Source: Mycobacterium fragae (GTDB lineage Bacteria > Actinomycetota > Actinomycetes > Mycobacteriales > Mycobacteriaceae). Taken from it: DNA of 64,000 nucleotides. The notes beneath the pieces are model-generated. The model ran no database searches, had not been told where the DNA came from, and saw only the letters and a list, made by a program, of their open reading frames with translations. Both the position numbers and the translations under genes were made by a program. This document shows, one piece after another, positions 1 through 10,754 of the stretch (positions are counted from its first letter, which is position 1; the number at the start of each line of letters is the position of its first letter). Location: positions 124,001-188,000 of the forward strand of contig NZ_LQOW01000003.1 of NCBI RefSeq assembly GCF_002102185.1. Direction: 5' to 3'.

Positions 1-2411
1 CCAACGGCGACCGCGCTACCGCGCTGGTGCAGTTCCCCGGCTTCGACACTATCGACGGGCACGGCGAAACCGTGACGCGTGGCGTACCGGTGCGCCGCGT
101 CGGCGAGCATGTGGTGTGCACAGTGTTCGACCTGATGCTCGCCCACTACGGGGTGGCGCGCCCCGGGCTTCCCGGCGATTGGCCCACCGGTTACGACGAC
201 GCCACCCAGGCCAACACCCCGGCCTGGCAGGAGCCGATCACCGGCGTGTCGGCTGCGCAGGCGATCCGTGTCGCAAGGGAATTCGCCCGCAGCGCTGAGG
301 AATCCGGCGGGCGGTCGATGATCATCATGGGCGGCGGTATTTGCCACTGGTTCCACGGCGACGCCATCTACCGTGCGGTGCTGGCGTTGCTGATGCTCAC
401 CGGGTCGATGGGACGAAACGGCGGCGGCTGGGCGCACTACGTCGGTCAGGAGAAGGTTCGTCCGCTCACCGGGTGGCAGACGCTGGCAATGGCCACCGAC
501 TGGGCGCGGCCCCCAAGACAGGTCCCCGGCGCGTCTTACTGGTATGCGCACACCGACCAGTGGCGCTACGACGCCTACGGGGCAGACAAGCTGGCCAGCC
601 CGGTCGGCCGTGGCCGGTTCGCCGGAAAGCACACCATGGACCTGCTGACCTCCGCGGCGGCCATGGGGTGGAGCCCGTTCTACCCGCAGTTCGACCGTTC
701 CAGCCTCGACGTCGCCGACGAGGCGCACGTGGCGGGTCGCGACGTCGCCGAGTATGTGGGCGAGCAACTCGCGCAGCGCAAGCTCAAACTCGCGATCACC
801 GATCCCGACAATCCGGTGAACTGGCCACGGGTGCTCACCGTGTGGCGGGCGAACTTGATCGGCTCGTCCGGCAAGGGTGGCGAGTACTTCCTGCGGCACC
901 TGTTGGGGACCGACTCCAACATGCAGGCTGAACCAACCGCGGACGGGGTCCGGCCTTCCGATGTGGCCTGGGACAACGAGATTCCGGAGGGCAAGCTCGA
1001 CCTGATGATGTCGATCGACTTCCGGATGACGTCGACGACACTGATGTCCGACGTGGTGCTGCCGGCGGCGACCTGGTACGAGAAGGCCGACCTGTCCAGC
1101 ACCGACATGCACCCGTATGTGCACGCGTTCAGCCCGGCGACCGATCCGCCGTGGGAAACCCGTTCGGACTTCGACGCGTTCGGCGCGATCGCCCGAGCCT
1201 TCAGCGCGATGGCCAAGCGCCATCTGGGTACTCGCAGCGATGTTGTGCTCACCGCGCTGCTGCATGACACCCCCGACGCGTTGGCGTATCCCGATGGCAC
1301 CGAACATGTCTGGTTGCACGCCGACGAAGTGCCGGTCCCGGGCAAGACGATGAGCAAGCTCACGGTCGTCGAGCGCGACTACGGCGCGATCTACGACAAG
1401 TGGGTGACGCTGGGTCCACTGGTCGAGAAATTCGGGCTGACCGTCAAGGGCTTCACAGTGCATCCCTTCCAGGAGGTCGAGCAGCTGGCCGCCAAATTCG
1501 GTGTGATGAATTCCGGTGCCGGTCAAGGCCGCCCGGCGATGACGACGGCCGACCGAATGGCCGACACGATATTGATGCTGTCGGGCACATCCAACGGCCG
1601 GCTCGCGGTCGAGGGTTTCCTGGAGCTGGAGAAGCGCACCGGCCAGAGGCTGGCCCACCTGGCCGAGGGCAGCGAGGAAAAGCGCATCACCTACGCCGAC
1701 ACCCAGGCGCGTCCGGTGCCGGTGATCACCAGCCCGGAATGGTCGGGCAGCGAGACCGGCGGCCGCCGCTACGCGCCGTTCACCATCAACATCGAGCACC
1801 TCAAGCCTTTTCACACGCTCACCGGACGGATGCACTTCTATCTCGCTCACGACTGGATCGAGGAACTCGGCGAGCACCTGCCGGTCTATCGGCCACCGCT
1901 GGACATGACCCGGCTGTTCAACGCGCCCGAGCTCGGCCCGACCGAAGACGGCATCGGATTGACCGTGCGGTATCTGACGCCGCACTCGAAGTGGTCTTTC
2001 CACTCCACCTACCAGGACAACCTGTACATGCTCTCGCTGTCCCGCGGCGGCCCGACCATGTGGATGAGTCCGGGGGACGCCGCGAAAATCAATGTGCGCG
2101 ACAACGATTGGGTCGAGGCGGTCAACGTCAACGGCGTATACGTATGCCGGGCCATCGTCAGCCATCGCATGCCGGACGGAGTGGTGTTCGTCTACCACGT
2201 GCAGGAACGCACCGTGGACACGCCGCGCACCGAGACCACGGGTAAGCGCGGCGGTAACCACAACGCGCTGACCCGGGTGCGGATCAAGCCCAGCCACCTC
2301 GCCGGCGGCTACGGCCAGCACGCGTTCGCGTTCAATTACCTGGGTCCGACCGGCAACCAGCGCGACGAGGTGACGATTGTGCGCCGGCGCAGCCAGGAAG
2401 TGACCTACTGA
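1..2411 (+). CDS. narG: Respiratory nitrate reductase alpha subunit NarG (3' part)
   Basis: C-terminal two thirds of the catalytic Mo-bisMGD subunit of membrane-bound nitrate reductase, which reduces nitrate to nitrite with quinol electrons passed through NarH and NarI. The frame is open from the first full codon at base 3, so the start lies outside the window; about 800 residues are visible of the roughly 1,230 usual for the family. The molybdopterin-oxidoreductase pattern is clear (IIMGGGICHWFHGD near residue 108 of the visible part, and a dinucleotide-binding C-terminal domain with VRYLTPHSKWSFHSTYQDN). Its stop lies one base before narH, and narH-narJ-narI follow on the same strand, so the four genes form one narGHJI operon. 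Confidence 0.97.
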   Translation, partial: NGDRATALVQFPGFDTIDGHGETVTRGVPVRRVGEHVVCTVFDLMLAHYGVARPGLPGDWPTGYDDATQANTPAWQEPITGVSAAQAIRVAREFARSAEESGGRSMIIMGGGICHWFHGDAIYRAVLALLMLTGSMGRNGGGWAHYVGQEKVRPLTGWQTLAMATDWARPPRQVPGASYWYAHTDQWRYDAYGADKLASPVGRGRFAGKHTMDLLTSAAAMGWSPFYPQFDRSSLDVADEAHVAGRDVAEYVGEQLAQRKLKLAITDPDNPVNWPRVLTVWRANLIGSSGKGGEYFLRHLLGTDSNMQAEPTADGVRPSDVAWDNEIPEGKLDLMMSIDFRMTSTTLMSDVVLPAATWYEKADLSSTDMHPYVHAFSPATDPPWETRSDFDAFGAIARAFSAMAKRHLGTRSDVVLTALLHDTPDALAYPDGTEHVWLHADEVPVPGKTMSKLTVVERDYGAIYDKWVTLGPLVEKFGLTVKGFTVHPFQEVEQLAAKFGVMNSGAGQGRPAMTTADRMADTILMLSGTSNGRLAVEGFLELEKRTGQRLAHLAEGSEEKRITYADTQARPVPVITSPEWSGSETGGRRYAPFTINIEHLKPFHTLTGRMHFYLAHDWIEELGEHLPVYRPPLDMTRLFNAPELGPTEDGIGLTVRYLTPHSKWSFHSTYQDNLYMLSLSRGGPTMWMSPGDAAKINVRDNDWVEAVNVNGVYVCRAIVSHRMPDGVVFVYHVQERTVDTPRTETTGKRGGNHNALTRVRIKPSHLAGGYGQHAFAFNYLGPTGNQRDEVTIVRRRSQEVTY

Positions 2412-2412
2412 C

Positions 2413-4002
2413 ATGAAGGTCATGGCGCAACTGGCGATGGTGATGAACCTCGACAAGTGCATCGGCTGCCACACCTGTTCGGTCACCTGCAAGCAGGCCT
2501 GGACGAATCGCAGCGGCACCGAGTATGTGTGGTTCAACAACGTCGAAACCCGCCCCGGCGTCGGCTATCCACGCACGTACGAAGATCAGGAACGGTGGCG
2601 CGGCGGATGGATGCGCGACAAAAAGGGCCGGCTACGGCTGCGCGACGGCGGGCGAATCTCCAAGCTGCTGAGGATCTTCGCCAACCCGAAGCTGCCGAGC
2701 ATCGGTGACTACTACGAGCCGTGGACCTATGACTACGAAAACCTGACGTCGGCACCGCTGGGCGACACGTTCCCGACCGCCGCGCCGCGCAGCCAGATCA
2801 GCGGCGAACCGATGAAGATCGAGTGGGGCGTCAACTGGGATGACAACCTGGCCGGATCGACGGAGACGTTGCGCGACGACCCGGTGCTGAAGAAGGTGAG
2901 CGACGAGGTCAAGCTTCAGCTCGAAGAGACCTTCATGTTCTACCTGCCCCGGATCTGCGAGCACTGCCTCAACCCCTCCTGCGTGGCCTCGTGCCCGTCG
3001 GGTGCGATGTACAAGCGCAGCGAGGACGGCATCGTGCTCGTCGACCAGGACCGCTGCCGTGGCTGGCGGATGTGTGTGTCGGGATGCCCTTACAAGAAGG
3101 TGTATTTCAACCACAAGACCGGCAAGGCCGAGAAGTGCACGATGTGCTACCCGCGCATGGAGATCGGCCTGCCGACGATCTGCTCGGAAACCTGCGTGGG
3201 CCGGCTGCGCTATCTGGGCTTGATGCTCTACGACGCCGACCGGGTGCTGGAGGCGGCGTCGGTGGAACGGGACACCGATCTCTACCAGGCGCAGTGCCGC
3301 GTTTTCCTGGACCCGAATGACCCGACGGTGATCGCCGCCGCGCGCGCAGAAGGCATCTCCGATGAGTGGATCCAGGCGGCGCAACGCTCACCGATCTATG
3401 CGTTGATCAATAAATACAAGGTGGCGTTGCCGCTGCACCCGGAATACCGGACCATGCCGATGGTCTGGTACATCCCGCCGCTGTCGCCGGTGGTCAATGC
3501 CGTCAGTCGCGACGGTCACGACGGCGAGGACCTCGGCAACCTGTTCGGCGCGCTGGAGGCGCTGCGCATCCCCATGCAATACCTGGCCGAACTGTTCACC
3601 GCGGGCGACACCGCCACCGTCGAGCAGGTGCTGCGCCGGCTGGCGGCGATGCGCTCCTACATGCGTGATATCAACCTCGGCCGCGAAACCCAGCCGCACA
3701 TACCGCATTCCGTCGGGATGACCGAAGAAGAGATCTACGAGATGTACCGCCTGCTCGCGATAGCGAAATACGAAGAGCGGTACGTCATTCCAACCGCGTA
3801 CGCGCCCCAGGCCCGTGATCTCGAACAGATGGCGGGGTGCTCGCTGGACGGCGATGGCGGCCCGGGCATGTACGAGGACGGGCCGGTGCCGGTGTCGGTG
3901 GAGGCCTTTCACGCCATGCGTCCACGGTCGCAGGTGAACCTGCTGACGTGGAACGGCCAAGATGTCCCGTCCGAGATGTTCCCCCAAGAGCAGAAGCAAT
4001 GA
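2413..4002 (+). CDS. narH: Nitrate reductase beta subunit NarH (iron-sulfur)
   Basis: Electron-transfer subunit that carries electrons from NarI haem to NarG through one [3Fe-4S] and three [4Fe-4S] clusters. 529 residues, typical for NarH. Visible ligand groups: CIGCHTC near residue 16, CEHCLNPSCVASCP near 183, CRGWRMCVSGCP near 215 (the Trp in place of a Cys marks the 3Fe cluster) and a later C-x2-C/C-x3-C pair. It starts one base after the narG stop and its stop TGA overlaps the narJ ATG (ATGA), so translation is probably coupled along the operon. No unusual residues seen. Confidence 0.98.
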   Translation: MKVMAQLAMVMNLDKCIGCHTCSVTCKQAWTNRSGTEYVWFNNVETRPGVGYPRTYEDQERWRGGWMRDKKGRLRLRDGGRISKLLRIFANPKLPSIGDYYEPWTYDYENLTSAPLGDTFPTAAPRSQISGEPMKIEWGVNWDDNLAGSTETLRDDPVLKKVSDEVKLQLEETFMFYLPRICEHCLNPSCVASCPSGAMYKRSEDGIVLVDQDRCRGWRMCVSGCPYKKVYFNHKTGKAEKCTMCYPRMEIGLPTICSETCVGRLRYLGLMLYDADRVLEAASVERDTDLYQAQCRVFLDPNDPTVIAAARAEGISDEWIQAAQRSPIYALINKYKVALPLHPEYRTMPMVWYIPPLSPVVNAVSRDGHDGEDLGNLFGALEALRIPMQYLAELFTAGDTATVEQVLRRLAAMRSYMRDINLGRETQPHIPHSVGMTEEEIYEMYRLLAIAKYEERYVIPTAYAPQARDLEQMAGCSLDGDGGPGMYEDGPVPVSVEAFHAMRPRSQVNLLTWNGQDVPSEMFPQEQKQ

Positions 4003-4652
4003 AACTACTGACAAGGTCGCGCGGGCCGCAGCTTTCCGACCGGTTGGTCTGGCAGGCGGCCTCGCTGTTGCTGGCCTACCCGGATGAACAGCTCGAGGAG
4101 CGGCTGGAGACGGTCGAGACGCTGCTGACCCATATCGACGGGACCGCGGCGGGGTTGCTGGCCCGCACGCTCGCCGCAGTGCGGGCCGCCGACCCGCTGA
4201 CAGCGGCCACCGAATATGTGGAAACCTTTGATATGCAGCGTCGCTCGACCATGTACTTGACGTACTGGACGGCCGGCGACACCCGCAACCGCGGGCGCGA
4301 GATGCTGGCGTTCGCGACGGCCTACCGGGAGGCCGGCGTAACGCCGCCGACCAGCGAGGCCCCGGACCACCTGCCGGTGGTACTCGAGTTCGCCGCCAGG
4401 GTCGACCCCGAGATGGGGCGTCGGCTGATGATCGAACATCGGGTGCCCATCGACGTGCTATTGCAGGCGTTGACGAAAGCCGGGTCGCCCTACGCGCACG
4501 TTGTTGCCGCGGTGTGCGAAACGCTGCCACCGGTGACTGATCAGGAGGTTGCGCGGGCGCGCCGGCTCGCTGAATCCGGCCCGCCCGCGGAAGCTGTTGG
4601 GCTGCAACCGTTCACGTTGACCGTGCCACCCAAGCCAACCGGCGGGAATTGA
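3999..4652 (+). CDS. narJ: Nitrate reductase assembly chaperone NarJ
   Basis: Cytoplasmic chaperone (TorD/NarJ family) needed to insert the molybdenum cofactor into NarG before the complex docks on NarI; it is not part of the mature enzyme. The ATG chosen overlaps the narH stop by four bases and gives 217 residues, MKLLTRSRGPQ..., close to the family length; longer readings in the same frame only run back over narH. The all-helical family pattern is recognisable around YVETFDMQRRSTMYLTYW (about residues 70-87). Placed between narH and narI as in the usual narGHJI order. Confidence 0.96.
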   Translation: MKLLTRSRGPQLSDRLVWQAASLLLAYPDEQLEERLETVETLLTHIDGTAAGLLARTLAAVRAADPLTAATEYVETFDMQRRSTMYLTYWTAGDTRNRGREMLAFATAYREAGVTPPTSEAPDHLPVVLEFAARVDPEMGRRLMIEHRVPIDVLLQALTKAGSPYAHVVAAVCETLPPVTDQEVARARRLAESGPPAEAVGLQPFTLTVPPKPTGGN

Positions 4653-4653
4653 T

Positions 4654-5412
4654 ATGGCCAACACAAGCCTCGCCGAGGTCTTCTGGGACGTCGCGCCGTA
4701 CGTCTCCTTGTCGATAGCCGGCGTCGGCACCTGGTGGCGGTACCGCTACGACAAGTTCGGCTGGACCAGCCGCTCGTCGCAGATTTACGAGTCGCGGCTA
4801 CTTCAGATCGGCAGCCCGCTTTTCCACTTCGGCAGTCTGATGGTGATCGCGGGCCATGTCATGGGCCTCTGCGTCCCCGAGTGGCTAACCGAGGATTTCG
4901 GGATGAGCGACCACTTCTACCACTTGCAGGCGCTGATTCTCGGCGCGCCGGCCGGGTTGGCGGCCCTGATCGGCATCGGGTTGCTCATCTATCGGCGATG
5001 GACCCGAGGACCGGTGAGCCTGGCCACCAGTCTGAGCGACAAGCTCATGTACCCGGTGCTGGTGTGCGCGCTGGTGGCCGGCATGTGCTGCACGTTGATG
5101 GGCGCCACGCACTACGGCGAGGTCCACGACTACCGGCAGAACGTGTCGGTCTGGTTCCGGTCGATATTCATCCTGGACCCGCGTGGCGACCTGATGCACC
5201 AGGCGCCGATCTATTTCCAGGTGCATGCGACGATCGCGCTCATTTTGTTTGCGATGTGGCCGTTCACCCGGCTGGTGCATGCGTTCAGCGCACCGATCGG
5301 ATATCTGTTCCGGCCCTACATCGTTTACCGCAGCCGCGAGGCTTACCCCAGCCGCGAGGCGGTTGAGAAGACGCAGCTGGTCGGGTCGGCGCCGCGCAAG
5401 CGCGGCTGGTGA
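4654..5412 (+). CDS. narI: Nitrate reductase gamma subunit NarI (cytochrome b)
   Basis: Integral membrane dihaem cytochrome b that oxidises quinol and anchors NarGH to the inner face of the membrane. 252 residues with about five hydrophobic helices; several His residues sit in or next to helices (for example HFGSLMVIAGHVMG near residues 55-70 and IYFQVHATIALILFAMWPFTRLVHAF near 190), matching the haem ligands expected for NarI. It starts one base after narJ and is the last gene of the operon; typA follows after 24 bases on the same strand, and no terminator is evident between them. Confidence 0.97.
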   Translation: MANTSLAEVFWDVAPYVSLSIAGVGTWWRYRYDKFGWTSRSSQIYESRLLQIGSPLFHFGSLMVIAGHVMGLCVPEWLTEDFGMSDHFYHLQALILGAPAGLAALIGIGLLIYRRWTRGPVSLATSLSDKLMYPVLVCALVAGMCCTLMGATHYGEVHDYRQNVSVWFRSIFILDPRGDLMHQAPIYFQVHATIALILFAMWPFTRLVHAFSAPIGYLFRPYIVYRSREAYPSREAVEKTQLVGSAPRKRGW

Positions 5413-5436
5413 CGGACTGACTGGCACAATCACCCG

Positions 5437-7311
5437 GTGCAGTTTCGCAACATCGCCATTGTGGCTCACGTCGACCACGGCAAGACGACCCTGGTCGATG
5501 CGATGCTGCGGCAGTCCGGAGCGCTGCACGAGCGGGGCGGCCTCACGGAGCGTGTGCTGGACACCGGTGATCTGGAGCGCGAAAAGGGCATCACGATCCT
5601 GGCGAAGAACACCGCCGTGCACCGCCATCACCCCGACGGCAGCGTCACCGTCATCAACGTCATCGACACGCCGGGGCACGCCGACTTCGGCGGCGAGGTG
5701 GAACGCGGACTGTCGATGGTCGACGGAGTGCTGCTGCTGGTCGACGCCTCCGAAGGCCCGTTGCCGCAGACCAGGTTCGTCTTGCGCAAGGCACTGGCCG
5801 CCCATCTGCCCGTGATCCTCGTAGTCAACAAGACCGACCGCCCCGACGCGCGCATCGCCGAGGTGGTCGAGGCCAGTCACGACCTATTGCTCGACGTGGC
5901 AGCCGATCTCGACGACGCCGCGGCCAAGGCCGCCGAGGAAGCGCTCGGCCTGCCGACCCTGTACGCGTCCGGGCGCGCCGGGGTGGCCAGCACCATCCAG
6001 CCACCCGACGGTCAGGTGCCCGAGGGGGACAACCTGGATGCGCTGTTCGATGTGCTGCTGCAACATATTCCGCCGCCCAGCGGGGACCCGGACGCGCCGC
6101 TGCAGGCGCTCGTGACCAATCTGGACGCGTCGGCATTTTTGGGCCGGCTGGCGCTGGTCCGCATCTACAACGGGCGGTTGCGAAAGGGTCAGCAGGTGGC
6201 CTGGCTGCGTGAGAGTGGCCCCAGCACCGCGAAAATCACCGAACTGCTGGTCACCGAGGGCGTCGAGCGTTCACCGACCGAGGAAGCGCAAGCCGGTGAC
6301 ATCGTCGCGGTTGCCGGGATACCGCAGATCATGATCGGCGACACTCTTGCCGACCTCCCGAATCCCGTTGCGCTGCCGCGTATTACCGTCGACGAGCCGG
6401 CGATCTCGGTGACGATAGGGACAAACACTTCGCCGTTGGCGGGCAAGGTGTCCGGGCACAAGCTCACCGCGCGGATGGTCAAGACGCGGCTGGACACCGA
6501 ACTGGTGGGCAACGTCTCGATCCGGGTGGTCGACATCGGCCGTCCCGATGCCTGGGAGGTTCAGGGCCGCGGCGAGCTGGCGCTTGCGGTGCTCGTCGAG
6601 CAGATGCGCCGCGAGGGATTCGAGCTGACCGTCGGTAAGCCGCAGGTGGTGACCAAGACGATCGACGGCAAGCTGCACGAGCCGTTCGAGGCGCTCACCA
6701 TCGACTGCCCCGAAGAGTATGTCGGCGCGATCACCCAGCTGATGGCGGCCCGCAAGGGCCGAATGGTCGAGATGGCCAATCACGCCACCGGGTGGGTCCG
6801 GATGGATTTCTCGGTGCCCAGCCGCGGGCTGATCGGGTGGCGCACCGATTTCCTCACCGAGACCCGCGGCACGGGCATCGGCCACGCAGTGTTCGACGGA
6901 TATGGGCCGTGGGCGGGCGAGATCCGCACCCGGCACACCGGGTCGCTGGTATCCGACCGGTCCGGCATCATCACGCCGTATGCGCTGATTCAGCTCGCGG
7001 ACCGCGGCCAGTTCTTAGTCGAGCCCGGGCAGGAGACCTATGAAGGCATGGTCGTCGGGATCAACCCGCGTCCGGAAGACCTCGACATCAACGTCACCCG
7101 CGAGAAGAAGCTGACCAATATTCGGTCCTCGACCGCCGATGTGATCGAGACGCTCACCAAGCCCATCGAACTCGACCTGGAGCGGGCGATGGAATTTTGC
7201 GGGTCCGACGAGTGCGTCGAAGTGACTCCCGAGGTGGTGCGGGTCCGAAAGGTGCAGCTGGAGGCCACCGAGCGGGCCCGCAGCCGGTCCCGGGCAAAGG
7301 CGCGGGGCTAA
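5437..7311 (+). CDS. typA: Translational GTPase TypA/BipA
   Basis: Ribosome-binding GTPase of the elongation-factor family, implicated in ribosome assembly and stress adaptation. 624 residues starting at a GTG ([18 protein letters not shown]). The P-loop AHVDHGKTT (residues 10-18), the switch region [14 protein letters not shown], the DTPGH motif and NKTD are all present, followed by a domain-II beta barrel, an EF-G-like domain and the TypA-specific C-terminal domain ([15 protein letters not shown]...). It lies between narI and lpqW as in M. tuberculosis (Rv1165). Nothing aberrant seen. Confidence 0.97.
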   Translation: MQFRNIAIVAHVDHGKTTLVDAMLRQSGALHERGGLTERVLDTGDLEREKGITILAKNTAVHRHHPDGSVTVINVIDTPGHADFGGEVERGLSMVDGVLLLVDASEGPLPQTRFVLRKALAAHLPVILVVNKTDRPDARIAEVVEASHDLLLDVAADLDDAAAKAAEEALGLPTLYASGRAGVASTIQPPDGQVPEGDNLDALFDVLLQHIPPPSGDPDAPLQALVTNLDASAFLGRLALVRIYNGRLRKGQQVAWLRESGPSTAKITELLVTEGVERSPTEEAQAGDIVAVAGIPQIMIGDTLADLPNPVALPRITVDEPAISVTIGTNTSPLAGKVSGHKLTARMVKTRLDTELVGNVSIRVVDIGRPDAWEVQGRGELALAVLVEQMRREGFELTVGKPQVVTKTIDGKLHEPFEALTIDCPEEYVGAITQLMAARKGRMVEMANHATGWVRMDFSVPSRGLIGWRTDFLTETRGTGIGHAVFDGYGPWAGEIRTRHTGSLVSDRSGIITPYALIQLADRGQFLVEPGQETYEGMVVGINPRPEDLDINVTREKKLTNIRSSTADVIETLTKPIELDLERAMEFCGSDECVEVTPEVVRVRKVQLEATERARSRSRAKARG

Positions 7312-7334
7312 TTGCACCGGGCCCGGATACCCTA

Positions 7335-9239
7335 ATGCTCGTGCCGAAACGAGCTCGCCGCGCCCGCGTGACCGCCGGCGTGCTGGTTTCGTTGCTGGCA
7401 CTGGCGGCGTGCACCGTCAGTCCACCGCCGGCGCCGCAGAGCACCGAGACCTCGAAGAGTACGGTGCCGCCGCCGCAGCGCAAGACGCAGATCATCATGG
7501 GCATCGACTCCATCGGCGCCGGGTTCAACCCGCACCTGGTGTCCGACCTGTCGGCGGTCAACGCCGCGATCGGCGCGCTGGTGCTGCCCAGCGCGTTCCG
7601 GCCGGTGCCCGACCCCAACACGCCGACGGGGTCGCGGTGGGAGATGGACCCGACGCTGCTGCTGTCCGCCGAGGTGACCAACGACAACCCGTTCACGGTG
7701 ACCTACAAGATCCGGCCGGAGGCCCAGTGGACCGACAACGCGCCCATCGCCGCCGACGACTTCTGGTATCTGTGGCGGCAGATGGTCGGCCAGCCCGGTG
7801 TGGTCGACCCGGCCGGCTACGACCTGATCACCGGGGTGCAGTCGATCGAGGGCGGTAAGCAGGCGGTCGTCACGTTCTCCCGGCCGTATCCGGCATGGCG
7901 GGAGTTGTTCAGCAACATCCTGCCGGCACACATCGTCAAGGATGTGCCGGGCGGATTCCCGGCCGGGCTGGCGCGTGCTTTGCCGGTCACCGGCGGACAG
8001 TTCCGGGTGGAGAACATCGACCCGCAACGTGACGAAATCTTGCTCGCCCGCAACGACCGCTACTGGGGTTCGCCGGCCAAACCGGATCTGATCCTCTTCC
8101 GCCGGGCCGGGGCGCCGGCGGCGTTGGCCGACTCCATGCGCAACGGCGACACCCAGGTGGCCCAAGTACACGGTGGCTCAGCAGCTTTCGCGCAATTGTC
8201 CGCGATCCCGGATGTGCGCACGGCACGGATCATGACACCGCGAGTCATGCAGCTCACGCTGCGCGCCAACGAGCCCAAGCTGGCCGACCGGCAAGTGCGC
8301 AAGGCGCTTTTGGGCCTTCTCGACGTCGATCTGCTGGCCGCGGTGGGCGCCGGCAGCGACAACACCGTGCAGTTGGATCAGGCGCAGATCCGCGCGCCCA
8401 GCGACCCCGGCTACGTGCCGACCGCGCCGCCGGCGCTGACCAAAACGGCGGCGCTGGCGCTGCTGGAGTCGTCGGGATACCAGATCGAAAACGACACGTC
8501 GGCGACCGTCGCTCCTCCACCGTCGGCTGGGCCGGAGACCGCGCCGACCAGTACCGGGCCGCCGGAGATGACGCGGGGGCGCATCAGTAAGGACGGCAAG
8601 CAGCTGTCACTGGTCATCGGCGTGGCGAGCAACGACCCGACGTCGGTGGCGGTGGCCAACACCGCTGCCGACCAGCTGCGCAACGTCGGCATCGCCGCGA
8701 CGGTACTGGCCCTCGACCCGGTGGCGCTGTACCGCGACGCGTTGGTCAACAACCGGGTGGACGCCATCGTCGGTTGGCGACAGGCCGGCGGGAACTTGGC
8801 GACGCTGCTGGCATCGCGCTACAGCTGCCCGGCATTGGAGGCGACGGCGGTGTCCACCGCGGCGGCGCCGACGGCCTCATCGGATCCGGCTCCCACGTCG
8901 CGAGCGAATCCGGCCACTGCGCCGACGACACCGACGTCGACGCCGCCCAGCCGGGCACAGGAACCGGGCGCGCTGGTGCAGGCGCCGTCGAACATCACCG
9001 GCATCTGCGATCGCAGCATCCAGGCGAACATCGATGCCGCGCTGGCCGGCACCCAGAACATCAACGACGTCGTCAACGCGGTGGAGCCGCGGCTGTGGAA
9101 CATGTCCACCGTGCTGCCGATCCTGCAGGACACCACGATTGTGGCTGCCGGACCCAGCGTGCGGAACGTCAGCCTCACCGGGGCTGTGCCGGTCGGAATC
9201 GTCGGTGACGCCGGGCAGTGGGTGAAAACCGCGGACTGA
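7335..9239 (+). CDS. lpqW: Lipoprotein LpqW, ABC solute-binding-protein fold
   Basis: Predicted cell-envelope lipoprotein. The ATG at 7335 gives 634 residues with a basic N-terminus, a hydrophobic stretch and a lipobox LAAC at residues 23-26, matching in length M. tuberculosis LpqW (Rv1166). The body is a family-5 (peptide/nickel-binding-like) extracellular solute-binding domain. From the literature, mycobacterial LpqW controls the branch between polar PIM and lipomannan/LAM synthesis; transport is not its known role. Thr/Pro/Ala-rich low-complexity segments interrupt the C-terminal half (near residues 395-420 and 510-545). A longer reading from 7197 overlaps typA and would put the lipobox far from the N-terminus, so it was rejected. 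Confidence 0.93.
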   Translation: MLVPKRARRARVTAGVLVSLLALAACTVSPPPAPQSTETSKSTVPPPQRKTQIIMGIDSIGAGFNPHLVSDLSAVNAAIGALVLPSAFRPVPDPNTPTGSRWEMDPTLLLSAEVTNDNPFTVTYKIRPEAQWTDNAPIAADDFWYLWRQMVGQPGVVDPAGYDLITGVQSIEGGKQAVVTFSRPYPAWRELFSNILPAHIVKDVPGGFPAGLARALPVTGGQFRVENIDPQRDEILLARNDRYWGSPAKPDLILFRRAGAPAALADSMRNGDTQVAQVHGGSAAFAQLSAIPDVRTARIMTPRVMQLTLRANEPKLADRQVRKALLGLLDVDLLAAVGAGSDNTVQLDQAQIRAPSDPGYVPTAPPALTKTAALALLESSGYQIENDTSATVAPPPSAGPETAPTSTGPPEMTRGRISKDGKQLSLVIGVASNDPTSVAVANTAADQLRNVGIAATVLALDPVALYRDALVNNRVDAIVGWRQAGGNLATLLASRYSCPALEATAVSTAAAPTASSDPAPTSRANPATAPTTPTSTPPSRAQEPGALVQAPSNITGICDRSIQANIDAALAGTQNINDVVNAVEPRLWNMSTVLPILQDTTIVAAGPSVRNVSLTGAVPVGIVGDAGQWVKTAD

Positions 9240-9330
9240 TCGTCTTGGCGGTCCCGTTTCCGTAGTAGTCGCTAGCGTTCCTTGTGCTAAGCGATTACGT
9301 TGGCGGTCAGACATAGCAGAGGAGCTAGAT

Positions 9331-10068
9331 ATGGCAGACGACGTCGACCCGATGTTCGAGCAACTCTACGGGAGAGAGCGCTCGGGCGAGGGGCTGATCC
9401 CGTGGGATATCGGTGGCCCGCAGCCGGTGGTGCAGCAGTTGGTCGCGTATGGGGCCGTGCGCGGTGAAGTGCTCGACCCGGGCACCGGGCCGGGTTATCA
9501 CGCGATTCACTATGCCTCACAGGGCTATTCGGCAACCGGCATCGACGGGTCGCCCTCGGCGATCGAGCAAGCCAAACGCAATGCCGAGCGGGCCGGGGTG
9601 AAGGTGGATTTCCAGGTTGCCGACGCGACGGTCCTGGATGGCCTCGAGAACCGATTCGACACCGTCGTCGACAGCGCCTTCTACCACGTGTTCATGGACG
9701 ACGAGGAAACGCAGACCCGGTACGCGCAAGCGCTCCACCGCGCCACCAAGCCCAGTGCGCGGCTGTTCATGTTCGAGTTCGGCCGCCACAACGTCAACGG
9801 ACTGCAATTCGACGGGCTACCGTCCGACAACTTCGAGCGGGTCCTCGGCGCCGGCGGGTGGCGCGTCGACTATGTGGGCACCTCCACGTACGTGGGCATT
9901 TTCAGGCCGGAAACGTTGGAGTTCATGCAGCAGGCGATGGGTAACGATCCGGTCATGGCGAAGCGGTTTCAGCCACTGCAGGAGCGACTGAAAGTGCTTG
10001 GCCCGCTTTTGGATAACCACCGCGTGCACTTTCCGGTTTGGGCGGTCGCCGCTACCCGCATCGACTAG
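9331..10068 (+). CDS. SAM-dependent class I methyltransferase
   Basis: 245 residues with the Rossmann-type methyltransferase pattern: motif I VLDPGTGPG at residues 48-55, then TGIDGSPSAIEQAKRNAERAG for the acidic ribose-binding strand, and VDSAFYHVFMDDE for motif IV. The motif I Asp/Pro variant (DPGTGPG rather than DxGCGxG) also occurs in small mycobacterial methyltransferases. The substrate cannot be told from sequence. A GAGGAG ribosome-binding site lies nine bases upstream of the ATG. It faces the TetR gene tail to tail with a two-base gap and may be regulated separately. Confidence 0.85.
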   Translation: MADDVDPMFEQLYGRERSGEGLIPWDIGGPQPVVQQLVAYGAVRGEVLDPGTGPGYHAIHYASQGYSATGIDGSPSAIEQAKRNAERAGVKVDFQVADATVLDGLENRFDTVVDSAFYHVFMDDEETQTRYAQALHRATKPSARLFMFEFGRHNVNGLQFDGLPSDNFERVLGAGGWRVDYVGTSTYVGIFRPETLEFMQQAMGNDPVMAKRFQPLQERLKVLGPLLDNHRVHFPVWAVAATRID

Positions 10069-10070
10069 CC

Positions 10071-10670
10071 TTAGCCGGCACCCGCCGGGGCGGAATGGGC
10101 GAGCACAGTGTCGACGATGTGCACGAGTTGCCGCCGGTTCGGTGGCGCCCCGGTGAGCAGGAGCTGCTGGTTGATCAATGCCGGTCCCACTCGTCCGGTA
10201 AGTGGCGTGAGCGCCGTCGCGTCGATTTCGCCGTTGGCCACACCGGTCTGCAGAATCGATTCGATGATCCGCAGCCGGGGAGCCACCACGGCGTCCGCGA
10301 AAATGGCACGCAGTTCCGGTTCGTGAATGAGCTGGCCCATGATGGCCAGGCTGGGAAACGCTGTCTTGCCGGCCAATACGTCGCAGTGCGCGCCGAAGAC
10401 GGTCAGCAGGTTCTCCCGGGCCGATCGGTCGGCTCGGGGCTCGGGCAACGGCGGAAGCGCATAAAGCAGTGCCGCATGCACCAAGGCGTGTTTGGTCGAC
10501 CACCGTCGATACAACGCGGCTTTGCCGGTCCGGGCCCGAGCCGCGATCCCCTCCATGGTCAGCCGCCCGTACCCGACGTCGGCCAGTTCGGACAGGGTCG
10601 CGTCGTAGAGTGCGTGCTCGAGTTCCTTGCCGCGGCGGCGCGTGCGGATCACCTCGGTCTGCTGTGGCAT
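10071..10670 (-). CDS. TetR-family transcriptional regulator
   Basis: 199 residues: an N-terminal TetR DNA-binding domain (EHALYDATLSELADVGYGRLTMEGIAARARTGKAALYRRW, about residues 18-57) and a C-terminal ligand-binding helical domain of the TetR_C_16-like type (QLIHEPELRAIFADAVVAPR). Position corresponds to Rv1167c of M. tuberculosis. It is transcribed away from mshB, with 84 bases between the two starts; the PE/PPE pair that M. tuberculosis carries here is absent. Target genes are unknown. Confidence 0.9.
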   Translation of the reverse strand: MPQQTEVIRTRRRGKELEHALYDATLSELADVGYGRLTMEGIAARARTGKAALYRRWSTKHALVHAALLYALPPLPEPRADRSARENLLTVFGAHCDVLAGKTAFPSLAIMGQLIHEPELRAIFADAVVAPRLRIIESILQTGVANGEIDATALTPLTGRVGPALINQQLLLTGAPPNRRQLVHIVDTVLAHSAPAGAG

Positions 10671-10754
10671 CCCACGATAGTAGCCACGAGCGTTTCTTGG
10701 CGCGGGCGGCTTTGCGGCGGAAAGTCAAGCCCGCGTCGGCGGTAGGGTGCGTCC

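Noticed and set aside
680-1363. Long minus-strand frame inside narG
   Set aside because: Mirror of the narG coding frame caused by high GC; narG is unmistakable.
4885-5880. 331-codon minus-strand frame over narI and typA
   Set aside because: Shadow of two well supported plus-strand genes and has no family marks.
9269-9294. Stem TCGCT-AGC/GCT-A-AGCGA before the methyltransferase gene
   Set aside because: Eight pairs with a bulge, no run of T, and it could equally be a weak operator; too little to call a terminator of lpqW.
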